Assembly: GCA_910584065.1 (NCBI GenBank)
Contig: CAJTZN010000002.1
Span: 101,720-136,702 of the forward strand
Reading direction: 5' to 3'
DNA from: an uncultured Eubacterium sp.
GTDB taxonomy: Bacteria; Bacillota; Clostridia; Lachnospirales; Lachnospiraceae
Length of the DNA: 34,983 bases
Shown here one piece after another: positions 15,837-23,898 of the stretch (position 1 is its first letter; each line of letters begins with the position of its first letter). The notes beneath the pieces were generated by a model, which was not told where the DNA came from, searched no databases, and saw only the letters and a program-made list of their open reading frames with translations. The position numbers and the translations under genes were made by a program.

Positions 15837-17192
15837 ATGAGGAAACTGCGGTTTATGGCAGAAGAGTTTTTTCGGAGTTTTCGGATGAGCTTGTTTAAAA
15901 ACCTGCTTCTGATGGTCGTGTTTGCCATCAGTATTGTCATGGTAGTGATCATGGGGTCATACTACTTTGATCTTGGGGATCGTTACAGCGATTCCGTGAA
16001 GAAGATCGGGAATCAAACATGGTATGATATGACGATATTTGGCGAAGAAAAATCAATGGCTGAATTCGAGGATGCGTTTACGGCTGCTACAGGTTGTTAT
16101 GACATGATGGATTACGAAAAGGCCCTCCGGAATTCACAAGATTATCCGATCCTGTCTTTTTCGGAGGGGGGCGTTGATGTAAGGGATGAAGAGATGGATC
16201 GCTTTTTTGGGGAAAAAAGTAATAAAGATTTTTTGGATGTGGATCTGGATGGGGAAAGATATGAATCAATACCCGTGATGATCGATGGACAGACCTATTT
16301 GACATCGCGGTACAAAAGTATACAGATGGATGCGGCTTCGTTTCGCTTTTTTGGCCTGCGTGTGCAGGAGGGGGAGGAACTCCATGAGGATCATCTGATC
16401 CTGGAGCACATCTCGGATCCGGTACCGATCGTAGTGGGAAGCCAGTATAGGGGGATACTGGAACCGGGGGATGTACTGAATGTCACATTTGGCTGGTATA
16501 CGTATCCCTGCCGTGTCGCCGGCATACTGGAAGAGGGGGCGGAGATGCCGTCCGAGTTTTGTTATGGAGATGGGAAGGGCTCGCTTGATCATTCTATCGT
16601 TTTTCCGTATGGAGTCAGGGTGGCAGATCGTTCCGGAACTGTGGAGGAGCTTAAAAAGTATGCAGAGCTTGCCCTCACAGGCCTGGACAATGGAATCACA
16701 CTCGTACCCGACGGGAAGCTGAGGCAGCGGGTGGAATCGATCAAGAGCGTGGCGCGCCAGTATCATCTGCCGCCGATCGAAGTGTTCGGTACATCGATGG
16801 GAATGAGCTTTTTGTCAAAGGAATCCGCGACCACGGTTGTGATCATGCTGGTACTGACGGTCACACTAGCTTGTTTTGCCCTGTATGGCTTGTTCGTGAC
16901 TTTTTATGATAAGATCCAGTCGAATAGCAGGATCTACGGAATCTATCTGATGAACGGGTGCTCGCTGAGCATGATCCTGATCCCGCTGTTGCTGGAAGTC
17001 GCTGTGATCCTTGTTCCAGCCTTTGTGACAGGTGCGTATCTTTTTAACGTGGGAAGTTCCAAATACCAGCCAGAGGTTATTTTGTCTGCGGCGCGGCTGG
17101 TTGTCGGGGTTGTATTCGTGATCGGTGCAGGGGCGGTTACGTTCTTTCTGCGGGGGGTAGATACGGAACATCTCGTACGGCAAAAGGATTGA
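15837..17192 (+). CDS. FtsX/MacB-type ABC permease
   Basis: The membrane subunit of an ABC exporter, 451 residues. One N-terminal transmembrane helix (about 22-42) is followed by a large extracytoplasmic domain (about 45-315). Three helices follow (about 328-350, 378-402 and 418-440), the standard topology of the FtsX/MacB permease class, which works by mechanotransmission rather than by forming a channel. Its ATPase partner follows 30 bases downstream, and a second, shorter permease-like protein follows that. GGGAGAGGAAATGCT precedes the ATG. Likely substrates for such systems are peptides, lipoproteins or antibiotics; the sequence does not say which. Confidence 0.82.
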   Translation: MRKLRFMAEEFFRSFRMSLFKNLLLMVVFAISIVMVVIMGSYYFDLGDRYSDSVKKIGNQTWYDMTIFGEEKSMAEFEDAFTAATGCYDMMDYEKALRNSQDYPILSFSEGGVDVRDEEMDRFFGEKSNKDFLDVDLDGERYESIPVMIDGQTYLTSRYKSIQMDAASFRFFGLRVQEGEELHEDHLILEHISDPVPIVVGSQYRGILEPGDVLNVTFGWYTYPCRVAGILEEGAEMPSEFCYGDGKGSLDHSIVFPYGVRVADRSGTVEELKKYAELALTGLDNGITLVPDGKLRQRVESIKSVARQYHLPPIEVFGTSMGMSFLSKESATTVVIMLVLTVTLACFALYGLFVTFYDKIQSNSRIYGIYLMNGCSLSMILIPLLLEVAVILVPAFVTGAYLFNVGSSKYQPEVILSAARLVVGVVFVIGAGAVTFFLRGVDTEHLVRQKD

Positions 17193-17222
17193 CAGCGGGG
17201 TTGAAAAGGAGGGATAGGCAAG

Positions 17223-17915
17223 ATGGATAAAATTGAACTGAAAGGAATCAGGAAAACATTTGGGAAAAAGGAAGCGCTTGTCGAGGCGCTCCGCGGGATC
17301 ACCCTTACGATCGGAGAGGGTGAAATGGTGGCTATTATGGGAAAAAGCGGTTCCGGGAAGTCTACACTTCTCAACATTCTGGGCGGAATGATGTCGGTAG
17401 ACAGCGGGGAGTACCTGTACGATGGAAAGGCGGTCAACTTTAGGAACCAGCGGGAGCTTACGGAATTCCGGCGGAATGAGGTCGGGTTTGTCGTGCAGTA
17501 TTTTGCGCTTGCCGATGATCTGAACGTGTTCCAAAATGTGGCGCTTCCTCTGAAATATCAGGGGGTTCCGAGAAAAAAGATGAAACAAATGGTGAGGGAC
17601 GCGCTGCAGCAGCTGGGGATCGCGGATAAGGAAAAGGCATATCCAAGCGAACTTTCCGGGGGCCAGCAGCAGAGGGTCGCAATCGCCAGGGCGGTTGTCA
17701 AGCAGCCGAACGTGATTTTGGCGGATGAGCCGACCGGGGCTTTAGACGAGGCGACGGGGGAGGAAGTACAAAATATATTCCGGCAGTTGAACGAGTCGGG
17801 GATCACGGTCATCGTCGTTACACATGACAGGAAGGTGGCGGAAAACTGTGACAGGATTATCTTTGTCAAAGACGGCGTTGTCTGCGGCAGCGACGGCGCA
17901 GGGAGAGAGGGGTGA
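17223..17915 (+). CDS. ABC transporter ATPase, MacB/LolD type
   Basis: The energy-coupling subunit of the exporter. The 230-residue protein shows Walker A GKSGSGKST (about 41-49), the signature LSGGQQQR (about 144), Walker B VILADEPT and the switch VTHD. The beginning of the RNEVGFVVQ segment contains the Q-loop. The sequence is typical of the MacB/LolD/FtsE branch that pairs with FtsX-like permeases. It overlaps the next permease gene by a few bases at most (GTGA), which indicates a single operon and matched expression. Confidence 0.95.
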   Translation: MDKIELKGIRKTFGKKEALVEALRGITLTIGEGEMVAIMGKSGSGKSTLLNILGGMMSVDSGEYLYDGKAVNFRNQRELTEFRRNEVGFVVQYFALADDLNVFQNVALPLKYQGVPRKKMKQMVRDALQQLGIADKEKAYPSELSGGQQQRVAIARAVVKQPNVILADEPTGALDEATGEEVQNIFRQLNESGITVIVVTHDRKVAENCDRIIFVKDGVVCGSDGAGREG

Positions 17916-17920
17916 GTGCG

Positions 17921-18958
17921 GTGAAAGCAGCGCGAAAAAAGATGCCGAAGGGAAATTTTCTCCTGTTTTTCAGCTTTGTGGCCATTTCCCTCTGCCTGCT
18001 GCTCGTCGTGTCGGCGATCCGCGCGGAGAGAATGAACCGGATCAATAAATATGAATTGTATTCCGGGAATCAGCGGAGTTTTACCGTGAGCGGGGGAGAG
18101 GGCGTGGAACAATGGGAACAGATCGTTCCCGAACTGGCGTCGAACTACGATAGCTTTTCTTTGTATCTGCCGGTGAGAGATTCCGAGTACTCCGTGAGGG
18201 GTATCTGCCATCAGGGAGGGAGCGGGGATATACCGGTGATCTGGGGACAGTATTTTGATTTCGAGACTTCATGGACGGATGAGCCGAAGATCGTGCTCGG
18301 CAGTCATTTTACTAACGATATCGTGAGCCGGGATGGTAAGCGTTATTACACGTTTGGGGAGCAGGAATTTGAAGTGATCGGGATCATCGGCATGGAAGAG
18401 GAAAGCCGGGTCAACTATATGATGCTTCTCGACTTTAAGTCGGTGGTCAGGATGATCGGCCTGGAAAACGACTACATTCTCGATGCGGGGGCAGACGATA
18501 TACAGAAAATCAGTCAGGATCTGTATGACAACATACCATTTCCCTCGCAGGTGAGGATCAAACTGACGAAGGACAGGGAAACCACGTTTCGCGAACGGTT
18601 TTTTTCCGCCAATGTCATTATGGATACGATGTATGTCATGATCCTGCTCAGTTTTTCGCTGAGCACGGTGTTGGTGACACTCATCTGGTTCCGTTTCCGC
18701 AGGAGTCTGTTTCTCGTGTGGAAACTGTGCGGATACCGGAAGGCCTGGCAGCGGATGGAGATCGGCAAACGGTTTTATCTGATCACGGGAATTGGTTTTG
18801 GGACAGGCCTGCTGCTGCTCGGTGCGATTTCCCGGCGGCTGGATGAAATCCGGATCGTGCCGGTCGATGTCGGGAAAGCGTTTGCTGTTACCGTGGGGCT
18901 TGGAACTGCCATCCTGCTGCTTTGTTTTCTCTTGGATGGCAGAAAATCAAAAAAGTAA
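17921..18958 (+). CDS. Second, shorter FtsX-like permease subunit
   Basis: A 345-residue protein with one N-terminal helix (about 12-30), an extracytoplasmic domain, and three C-terminal helices (about 240-260, 284-303 and 315-338). The topology is like the first permease but about 100 residues shorter; the two could form a heterodimer around the ATPase dimer. A GTG at 17912 overlaps the ATPase stop but has only one base between it and a ribosome binding site. The GTG at 17921, ten bases after GAGAGG, is a better start and gives MKAARKKMPKG. The family motif is weak, so the annotation rests on topology and context. Confidence 0.78.
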   Translation: MKAARKKMPKGNFLLFFSFVAISLCLLLVVSAIRAERMNRINKYELYSGNQRSFTVSGGEGVEQWEQIVPELASNYDSFSLYLPVRDSEYSVRGICHQGGSGDIPVIWGQYFDFETSWTDEPKIVLGSHFTNDIVSRDGKRYYTFGEQEFEVIGIIGMEEESRVNYMMLLDFKSVVRMIGLENDYILDAGADDIQKISQDLYDNIPFPSQVRIKLTKDRETTFRERFFSANVIMDTMYVMILLSFSLSTVLVTLIWFRFRRSLFLVWKLCGYRKAWQRMEIGKRFYLITGIGFGTGLLLLGAISRRLDEIRIVPVDVGKAFAVTVGLGTAILLLCFLLDGRKSKK

Positions 18959-18974
18959 AAGGGGGATAATGGAT

Positions 18975-19463
18975 ATGAGAAGATGGAAAGGTGTTTTTAT
19001 GATCGGTGTTTTAGCTGCTGTTCTCTGTGCCGGCTGTGGTACACGGGACATCAATAAAATGACGACAGATCATAAAGGGTGTAAGATGTATGAGGAAGGG
19101 GTCTGGGAAAAACGGTATGAGAAATGGGAAACAAAGGAAGAAATAGGAGAAGATAGATACACGATTTCCGTAGAGGTAAAAAAGGATATGTCAGAGGACG
19201 ATATGCTGGAAGTTTTGGATTACGAGAAGCTGTGCCATCATTCTGAAATGGATGATACAGGTGCTTATTTGGGCGACAGGGATACGACGTGGATCTGTTA
19301 TGCGGTTTTTTACCGCGGTGACACCGATGAGGAACTGAAACGGATCAAGTATGTCGATGGGGAGAGCGTAGAGATCACGGAAGAAGATCAGGAGCAGTTT
19401 GCGGGGCCGGAACTGCGCGATATAGATTTCGATATGGAAGAGTCGGAAGACATGGAAGAATAG
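18975..19463 (+). CDS. Putative lipoprotein of the ABC exporter operon
   Basis: A 162-residue protein with a basic N-terminus, a hydrophobic stretch and a cysteine in LCAGC, resembling a lipoprotein signal (the -3 position is C, not the usual L). The mature part is strongly acidic, especially near the end, with no domain I recognise. Two ATGs are close; GGGGGA (18961-18966) is eight bases before the one at 18975 but only two before that at 18969, so I use 18975. It is the last gene of the exporter operon and is followed by a strong terminator. It could be a substrate-binding or immunity-type lipoprotein. Confidence 0.75.
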   Translation: MRRWKGVFMIGVLAAVLCAGCGTRDINKMTTDHKGCKMYEEGVWEKRYEKWETKEEIGEDRYTISVEVKKDMSEDDMLEVLDYEKLCHHSEMDDTGAYLGDRDTTWICYAVFYRGDTDEELKRIKYVDGESVEITEEDQEQFAGPELRDIDFDMEESEDMEE

Positions 19464-19490
19464 ATCGGATGAGATGTATCAACGAGTGAA

Positions 19491-19529
19491 ATGACGGGCT
19501 GCCCCAGGCGGCCCGTCATCTGTTTTTTT
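19491..19529 (+). terminator. Strong terminator after the exporter operon
   Basis: ATGACGGGC (19491-19499) pairs perfectly with GCCCGTCAT (19511-19519). The stem continues through TGCC and GGCG around a CCA loop, followed by CTG and seven T. It lies between the convergent lipoprotein and beta-propeller genes; its tail on the minus strand is not T-rich, so it works mainly for the plus strand. Confidence 0.9.
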
Positions 19530-19533
19530 GCAC

Positions 19534-21654
19534 TTATTTTTCTTTTTCAAACGTATCGGCATCGTAAACATGGATGCCGGAACTTCCTGCGATGTCATCG
19601 ACTAAGTAGAAGTGATCGCCGATGTACAGCCCCCTGGCAGACATACTCAGATCCTTGGGCCGCAGTTTGGCGACGGTGTGGAAGCCTTTGCCATCGTATG
19701 AATAAATGCGGTACGAATAGCCGCCGTCCCCGCTTTTGTTATCGTCCCGGAAGGAGTAGACGCACAGTCCGATGCGGTTCCGTTCTTTGTCTACGAGCAC
19801 GGCTTTGTGGTTGTTTCCGGCGATGCTGTTCGTCTCCTTTTCCAGTAGTTTTTTGTGGTTTTCCGTGACGGAAGAGTCGGAGGAAATGTCAAACATCGAC
19901 AGTTTTACCTGCATGCTCCCGTCTTTCATCTGGTTGCTTCCGATTCCCAGAAGGAGGTCGTCCCCGTACGTGTGCAGATACTCGGAAAAACCGGGGATTT
20001 TCAGCTTATCTTTGATGACTGGATGGGCCGGGTCGGTCAGGTCGGCCAAAAACACGGGGTCGGTGTTGCGGTAGGTGACGAAGTAGGCGCGGGTGCCTAA
20101 AAACCGGGCCGAATAGATCTCTTCGTCTTTGGCGAGATTGTCAACGCTTCCGATCATGCTCAGATTTTTGTCGAGTACGTACAGGCCGTTTGACGTGGCG
20201 CCGTTTTTGTGGTACGTCGTGGCGACGAAGCGCAGCGTATCGTCATATTCGTCCATCGAAAACTGGTCGTGCAGCATGCCGTTAAACGTTTCCGAAGTAA
20301 GCGCCTTTAGTTTCCCGTTTTCGTAGCCGTATTTGCTGATGGATGTTTTCGTCCCGCTGTCAAAAAGGCCGGTGGCCACGAAAATATGCTTCTCGCTCAC
20401 ATAACAGATATCTCCGCCGCCGAGCACGGAAAGACTGTCGCTAAATTTCTCTCCGTTTGTGACGTCGAGGGCGGTCAGGACGAGATAGCAGTTCGAGGCG
20501 ACGTGGTCGGGAAGATACAGCTGCTCTTCCGACAGCACATTTCCGTCGGCCGAGGGGACGAAAGAGCGCTTGTCATCCTTATCTTTGACGGGTTCGGTGT
20601 ACATTCTGGACAATGTGTAGACATAATTGCCATTTTTCCTCGATGTATAGTAGGAGCCGGATTGCTTTTTCTCGGATAGACATTTTGGTTGTTTCTTATC
20701 TGTCAGGTCGTAGACGGAGATGCATGTATTTCCGTTACGGTAGGCGAGATCGTAATATGCTTTTTTCTGCGACGAAGAGGAACTGCCGGAGAGACTGTCA
20801 TTTTCGTCGTCCCATGAGGTGCCGACCGTGACCAGATTGTTCTGGTCGATATACATCTCATCCACCGAGGTTTTTGGTATCGAGATCTTTGATACTTTTT
20901 CGGTGTTTTTGCCGTCCGCGCGGTAAATGTTGATGCGGCTTCCGCTGGCGTTTTCGGTACAGCTGTAAATATAGCTGCCGTCGGTCTTTACGATGTCACC
21001 CTCGTCGACGCCCTCTACCTGAAGATCCGTTTTCGTGTAGCTGCTCTGTTTTGCGGTATCCATGGAGGTTTCTGCCTCGGAGGCGATCTCTTCCCGGGAA
21101 GCGATTTCGCTAGTTTGACTTCCGCTCGTGTATTGTTCTGCCATCCTGTTTTCCGGTATCGCGGCATCTTTTGTGGCACTGCCCATCGTAATGTCGGAGA
21201 AGTGATCAGAGATGGCTTTTTCCAGTTTGGCATAACTCGTGTGCGGCATCGTCTGTTCCGACGTTTCCGTGCTTTCGGACAAATCGGATGTTTTGTCCTG
21301 ATCGGTGTCGGCTGAGGCGTTTTCGTCGGAGGAATCTTCTTGAGGAGAATTTTCCTGGGAAGAAGCTTCCTGGGAAGAAGCTTCCTGGGAAGAGGTTTCC
21401 TGGGAAGAATCGCCCCGGGAGGCGACCTGTTCGGCGTTTTTTTCCGGCGAAGCGACCATGCCGTGCAGGATATTCGCGGCCAGCAGTACGAGGAGGAGGG
21501 CGGCAGCGGCGCCAGCGATGCGGTTCGCCAGCCTGCCCGCGTGGAGCGCCGGACGCTTCTTTTGTTTCTGTTTGAGCATTTGTTCTATGCGATCTGGTTG
21601 TAACGAGTCGGGAACAGGAATCTGTTCACTCATTTTTTTCCATTTTTCATTCAT
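19534..21654 (-). CDS. Membrane-anchored beta-propeller protein, candidate anti-sigma sensor
   Basis: A 706-residue protein in three parts. Residues 1-43 are a cytoplasmic, charged region containing IPVPDSLQPDRIEQML, and about 44-66 are one transmembrane helix. About 70-140 form a Ser/Gln/Glu-rich linker with five-residue SSQEx repeats. The rest is a large extracellular domain resembling the secreted beta-propeller family (PF09826-type): LQVEGVDEGDIVKTDGSYIYSC near its start and repeated YVYTLSRMY-like strands after it. The gene starts 46 bases after the sigma factor gene, with GAGG before its ATG. The cytoplasmic tail plus sigma-factor neighbour suggest it holds the sigma factor at the membrane, as anti-sigma proteins do; this is inference. 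Confidence 0.85.
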   Translation of the reverse strand: MNEKWKKMSEQIPVPDSLQPDRIEQMLKQKQKKRPALHAGRLANRIAGAAAALLLVLLAANILHGMVASPEKNAEQVASRGDSSQETSSQEASSQEASSQENSPQEDSSDENASADTDQDKTSDLSESTETSEQTMPHTSYAKLEKAISDHFSDITMGSATKDAAIPENRMAEQYTSGSQTSEIASREEIASEAETSMDTAKQSSYTKTDLQVEGVDEGDIVKTDGSYIYSCTENASGSRINIYRADGKNTEKVSKISIPKTSVDEMYIDQNNLVTVGTSWDDENDSLSGSSSSSQKKAYYDLAYRNGNTCISVYDLTDKKQPKCLSEKKQSGSYYTSRKNGNYVYTLSRMYTEPVKDKDDKRSFVPSADGNVLSEEQLYLPDHVASNCYLVLTALDVTNGEKFSDSLSVLGGGDICYVSEKHIFVATGLFDSGTKTSISKYGYENGKLKALTSETFNGMLHDQFSMDEYDDTLRFVATTYHKNGATSNGLYVLDKNLSMIGSVDNLAKDEEIYSARFLGTRAYFVTYRNTDPVFLADLTDPAHPVIKDKLKIPGFSEYLHTYGDDLLLGIGSNQMKDGSMQVKLSMFDISSDSSVTENHKKLLEKETNSIAGNNHKAVLVDKERNRIGLCVYSFRDDNKSGDGGYSYRIYSYDGKGFHTVAKLRPKDLSMSARGLYIGDHFYLVDDIAGSSGIHVYDADTFEKEK
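21319..21408 (-). repeat. In-frame 15-bp repeats encoding SSQEx in the linker
   Basis: Six consecutive five-residue units, SSQET, SSQEA, SSQEA, SSQEN, SPQED and SSDEN (residues 83-112 of the beta-propeller protein), are encoded by 15-bp tandem repeats; the middle units are nearly identical at the DNA level. They form a flexible linker just outside the membrane and can change length by slippage without shifting the frame. Confidence 0.88.
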
Positions 21655-21671
21655 AATATTACCTCATTTCT

Positions 21672-21687
21672 CGAAACTTTCGTTTCG
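21672..21687 (-). promoter_or_regulatory. GNRA-capped hairpin between sigma factor and beta-propeller genes
   Basis: In the minus-strand transcript CGAAAC, a GAAA tetraloop and GTTTCG form a compact, stable hairpin. It ends 17 bases before the beta-propeller start codon. It may set mRNA stability or translation of the second gene; no T tract follows, so it is not a terminator. Confidence 0.55.
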
Positions 21688-21700
21688 TTTTAGTGGTGGA

Positions 21701-22258
21701 TCAATTGGAAACGGTTTTGTTGGAGTCTGTTCCATCGGGATCTTCTTCGCCAAGAAAGGTTCTCATCTTTTCCAGGGCCCGGCTTTTGGAGGAACGGACT
21801 GTCCCCTCTTTTTTGTGCAGGTATCTGGCGATTTCCCTGCTGTTGTATCCGCCGAATATGTTTAACCCTACGATGAGCCGTTCGGTTTCCCCTAAGAGGG
21901 CCATCGCCTGTTTGAGAAAGAATTTCCCCTCATAATCGACGGCATAGGAAGCTGTTTCCAGTACTTGATCTGCCGGATGGGCAGAAACTTTCGACTGGAG
22001 GCGCAACTGCTTTTTGCACTCATTGGCGGTGATCTGAAACATCCAGCTGCGAAACGACGTGTTTTTCCGCAGTTTATGTAGGTGCTCATATGCGTGGAGG
22101 ACGGCGCTGCTCACGGCGTCCTCCGCCTGTTCCGCCTGCTTCATCATACAGAAGGCAAAACGGTACAAATCCTTGTAAATATCTTCGTAGAGCAGGGCGA
22201 AGGCGTGAGCGTCGCCGTTTTTTGCCTGTGCTACAAGTTTAGGTATGTCTTTTTTCAT
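21701..22258 (-). CDS. ECF-type RNA polymerase sigma factor
   Basis: A 185-residue sigma-70 family protein with only regions 2 and 4. Region 2 (about 20-90) includes YEDIYKDLYRFAFCMM and FRSWMFQITANECKKQL, and region 4 (about 125-170) includes LLGETERLIVGLNIFGGYNSREIARYLHKKEGTVRSSKSRALEKM, a clear helix-turn-helix. Such factors respond to envelope signals and are held inactive by an anti-sigma protein that is often the next gene; here that position is taken by the beta-propeller membrane protein. GGGAGAAATGA precedes the start. I could not find a convincing GAAAC/CGTC-type promoter in front of it, so autoregulation is not shown. Confidence 0.92.
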   Translation of the reverse strand: MKKDIPKLVAQAKNGDAHAFALLYEDIYKDLYRFAFCMMKQAEQAEDAVSSAVLHAYEHLHKLRKNTSFRSWMFQITANECKKQLRLQSKVSAHPADQVLETASYAVDYEGKFFLKQAMALLGETERLIVGLNIFGGYNSREIARYLHKKEGTVRSSKSRALEKMRTFLGEEDPDGTDSNKTVSN

Positions 22259-22343
22259 TCATTTCTCCCTTTCGTTACCGGTAGTTTTCAGGGTTTCTAT
22301 ATATAAGAGTGTTTGACGGGGGAAAGTGTTGCATTCGAAAGAA

Positions 22344-22374
22344 AAAAAGAAACCCGGCGCGCGGATTTCTTTTT
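22344..22374 (-). terminator. Terminator after the aminotransferase gene
   Basis: A 13-pair stem with one mismatch (AAAAAGAAACCCG against CGGATTTCTTTTT, loop of five bases). On the minus strand it is followed by a T-rich run, TTTCTTTTTTTCTTT, so it works best as the aminotransferase terminator. It is A/T-symmetric and may also act in the other direction. Confidence 0.75.
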
Positions 22375-22393
22375 ATCGCTTGAACCTTGCTTT

Positions 22394-23677
22394 TTATTTT
22401 GCTAACAGTTTCTCGATGCTGACCAGTTTGACACAGAGGGTAAATAATTCGGTCGCCTGCGCCATCTCCTCCGGTGTGGGGAAGGAAGGAGCGATACGGA
22501 TATTCGTGTCATTCGGATCGTTTCCATAAGGGAACGTGGCTCCGGCATTTGTCAGAACGACGCCGGCCTCCCTGCATTTTTCCACGATCTTTTTCGCGCA
22601 TCCCTCCATCGAATCAAAGGAAATAAAATATCCGCCCAGCGGTTTGGTCCATGTTCCGGTTCCCGTGTCCGCCAGTTCCTTTTCTAATATGTCCAAAACA
22701 ATTTCGAATTTAGGCCGCATTTCGTTGGCGTGTTTTTTCATATGTGCCTTCAATCCGTCGAGATTTTTGAAAAAACGCGCGTGGCGCAACTGGTTCAATT
22801 TATCGTAACCGATCGTCTGGATCGTAAGCTGCTTTTTTACATCTTCCAGGTTGGCGGGAGATGTGGCGAGCGCGGCGATGCCGGCTCCGGAAAAGCTGAC
22901 TTTCGAGGTGGATGCGAATTCGTATACGAGATTGGGATTTCCTGCCTTTTCGCATTCGCTGATGATATCTAAAATCTCCGGCTGGTTGTCTTCGTAAAGA
23001 TGGTGGATCGCATAGGCGTTGTCCCAGTAGATACGGAAATCGTCTGCCGCCGGTTTGAGGTTTGCGAAACGGCGCACGGTTTCATCGCTGTAGCAGACGC
23101 CCTGCGGGTTTGAGTACTTTGGCACGCACCAGATTCCCTTGATCGCCGCGTCAGAACTTACGAGTTTCTCGACGAGATCCATATCCGGGCCGTCCTCGTT
23201 CATCGGAATATTGATCATTTCGATGCCGAAGCGCTCGGTGATGGCAAAATGCCGGTCATAACCGGGAACAGGGCATAAAAATTTGATCTGATCCAGTTTA
23301 CACCAGGGAGTGCTGCCGAGGACGCCGTGCGTATACGAACGGGAAATCGCATCGTACATGATCGTGAGACTCGCGTTTCCAAAAACAATGACATGTTCGG
23401 GAAGCGTTCCCATCATTTCCGCCATCAGCTGCCTGGCTTCCGGAATTCCGTCGAGACCACCGTAATTGCGGCAGTCAGTGCCGTCGCTTGCTAAAAGTGA
23501 GGAGTCGGATGAAAGGGTGTCCATAATGCCCATTGATATGTTAAGCTGACTCGTGCCAGGTTTCCCCCTTGACATGTCAAGCTGCAGGTTTAACGCTTTC
23601 TTTTTCTCGTACTGGGCTTCCAATTCTTCTTTCAGCGCCAATAATTCCTCTTTACTTTTCTGACTGTATTGATTCAT
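22394..23677 (-). CDS. PLP-dependent aminotransferase, PF12897 (class Ic aspartate aminotransferase) type
   Basis: A 427-residue fold-type I aminotransferase. The N-terminus LDMSRGKPGTSQLNIS is typical of the PF12897 group, represented by the Corynebacterium glutamicum aspartate aminotransferase, not of ordinary AspC. Key residues are visible: N190 in YSNPQG, D219 and Y222 in YWDNAYAIHHL, and the PLP lysine K259 in STSKVSFSG; the substrate-binding arginine lies in NIRIAPSFPT. Likely reaction: aspartate or another amino acid with 2-oxoglutarate. It has its own promoter at 23727-23755 and a terminator, so it is monocistronic. It is divergent from the dehydrogenase gene, separated by 221 bases. 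Confidence 0.92.
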   Translation of the reverse strand: MNQYSQKSKEELLALKEELEAQYEKKKALNLQLDMSRGKPGTSQLNISMGIMDTLSSDSSLLASDGTDCRNYGGLDGIPEARQLMAEMMGTLPEHVIVFGNASLTIMYDAISRSYTHGVLGSTPWCKLDQIKFLCPVPGYDRHFAITERFGIEMINIPMNEDGPDMDLVEKLVSSDAAIKGIWCVPKYSNPQGVCYSDETVRRFANLKPAADDFRIYWDNAYAIHHLYEDNQPEILDIISECEKAGNPNLVYEFASTSKVSFSGAGIAALATSPANLEDVKKQLTIQTIGYDKLNQLRHARFFKNLDGLKAHMKKHANEMRPKFEIVLDILEKELADTGTGTWTKPLGGYFISFDSMEGCAKKIVEKCREAGVVLTNAGATFPYGNDPNDTNIRIAPSFPTPEEMAQATELFTLCVKLVSIEKLLAK

Positions 23678-23726
23678 GATGTACCTCCTCGGTGTAAAAA
23701 AGTGCTTATTTCTTTCCTAACTTTAT

Positions 23727-23755
23727 ATTATATATTTTTTTTCTTTCGTTGTCCA
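23727..23755 (-). promoter_or_regulatory. Promoter of the aminotransferase gene
   Basis: On the minus strand TGGACA (23750-23755), 17 bases, TATAAT (23727-23732). The spacer is a poly-A-rich stretch. The leader to the start codon is about 45 bases, with GAGGAGGT before the ATG. Confidence 0.8.
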
Positions 23756-23811
23756 GTACTTTTTTTGAATCCGGGTGCAGAATACAGCAAAAAAATAACA
23801 AAAAAAGGGTG

Positions 23812-23840
23812 TTGTTTCGCGTCTGAAAAAATAGTAGAAT
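23812..23840 (+). promoter_or_regulatory. Promoter of the D-2-hydroxyacid dehydrogenase gene
   Basis: TTGTTT (23812-23817), 17 bases, TAGAAT (23835-23840). The rest of the 221-base divergent gap holds only this promoter and the aminotransferase promoter on the other strand. Confidence 0.6.
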
Positions 23841-23898
23841 GATAGGGGAAAGAAATGATGTAATTGGTTAGCAATAGTTAGGAAAGGGAACTACGTGT

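Noticed and set aside
22259..22330. ECF-type autoregulatory promoter before the sigma factor
   Set aside because: GAAAC words occur but the distance to a CGTC- or GTAA-like -10 is wrong, so no promoter is claimed.
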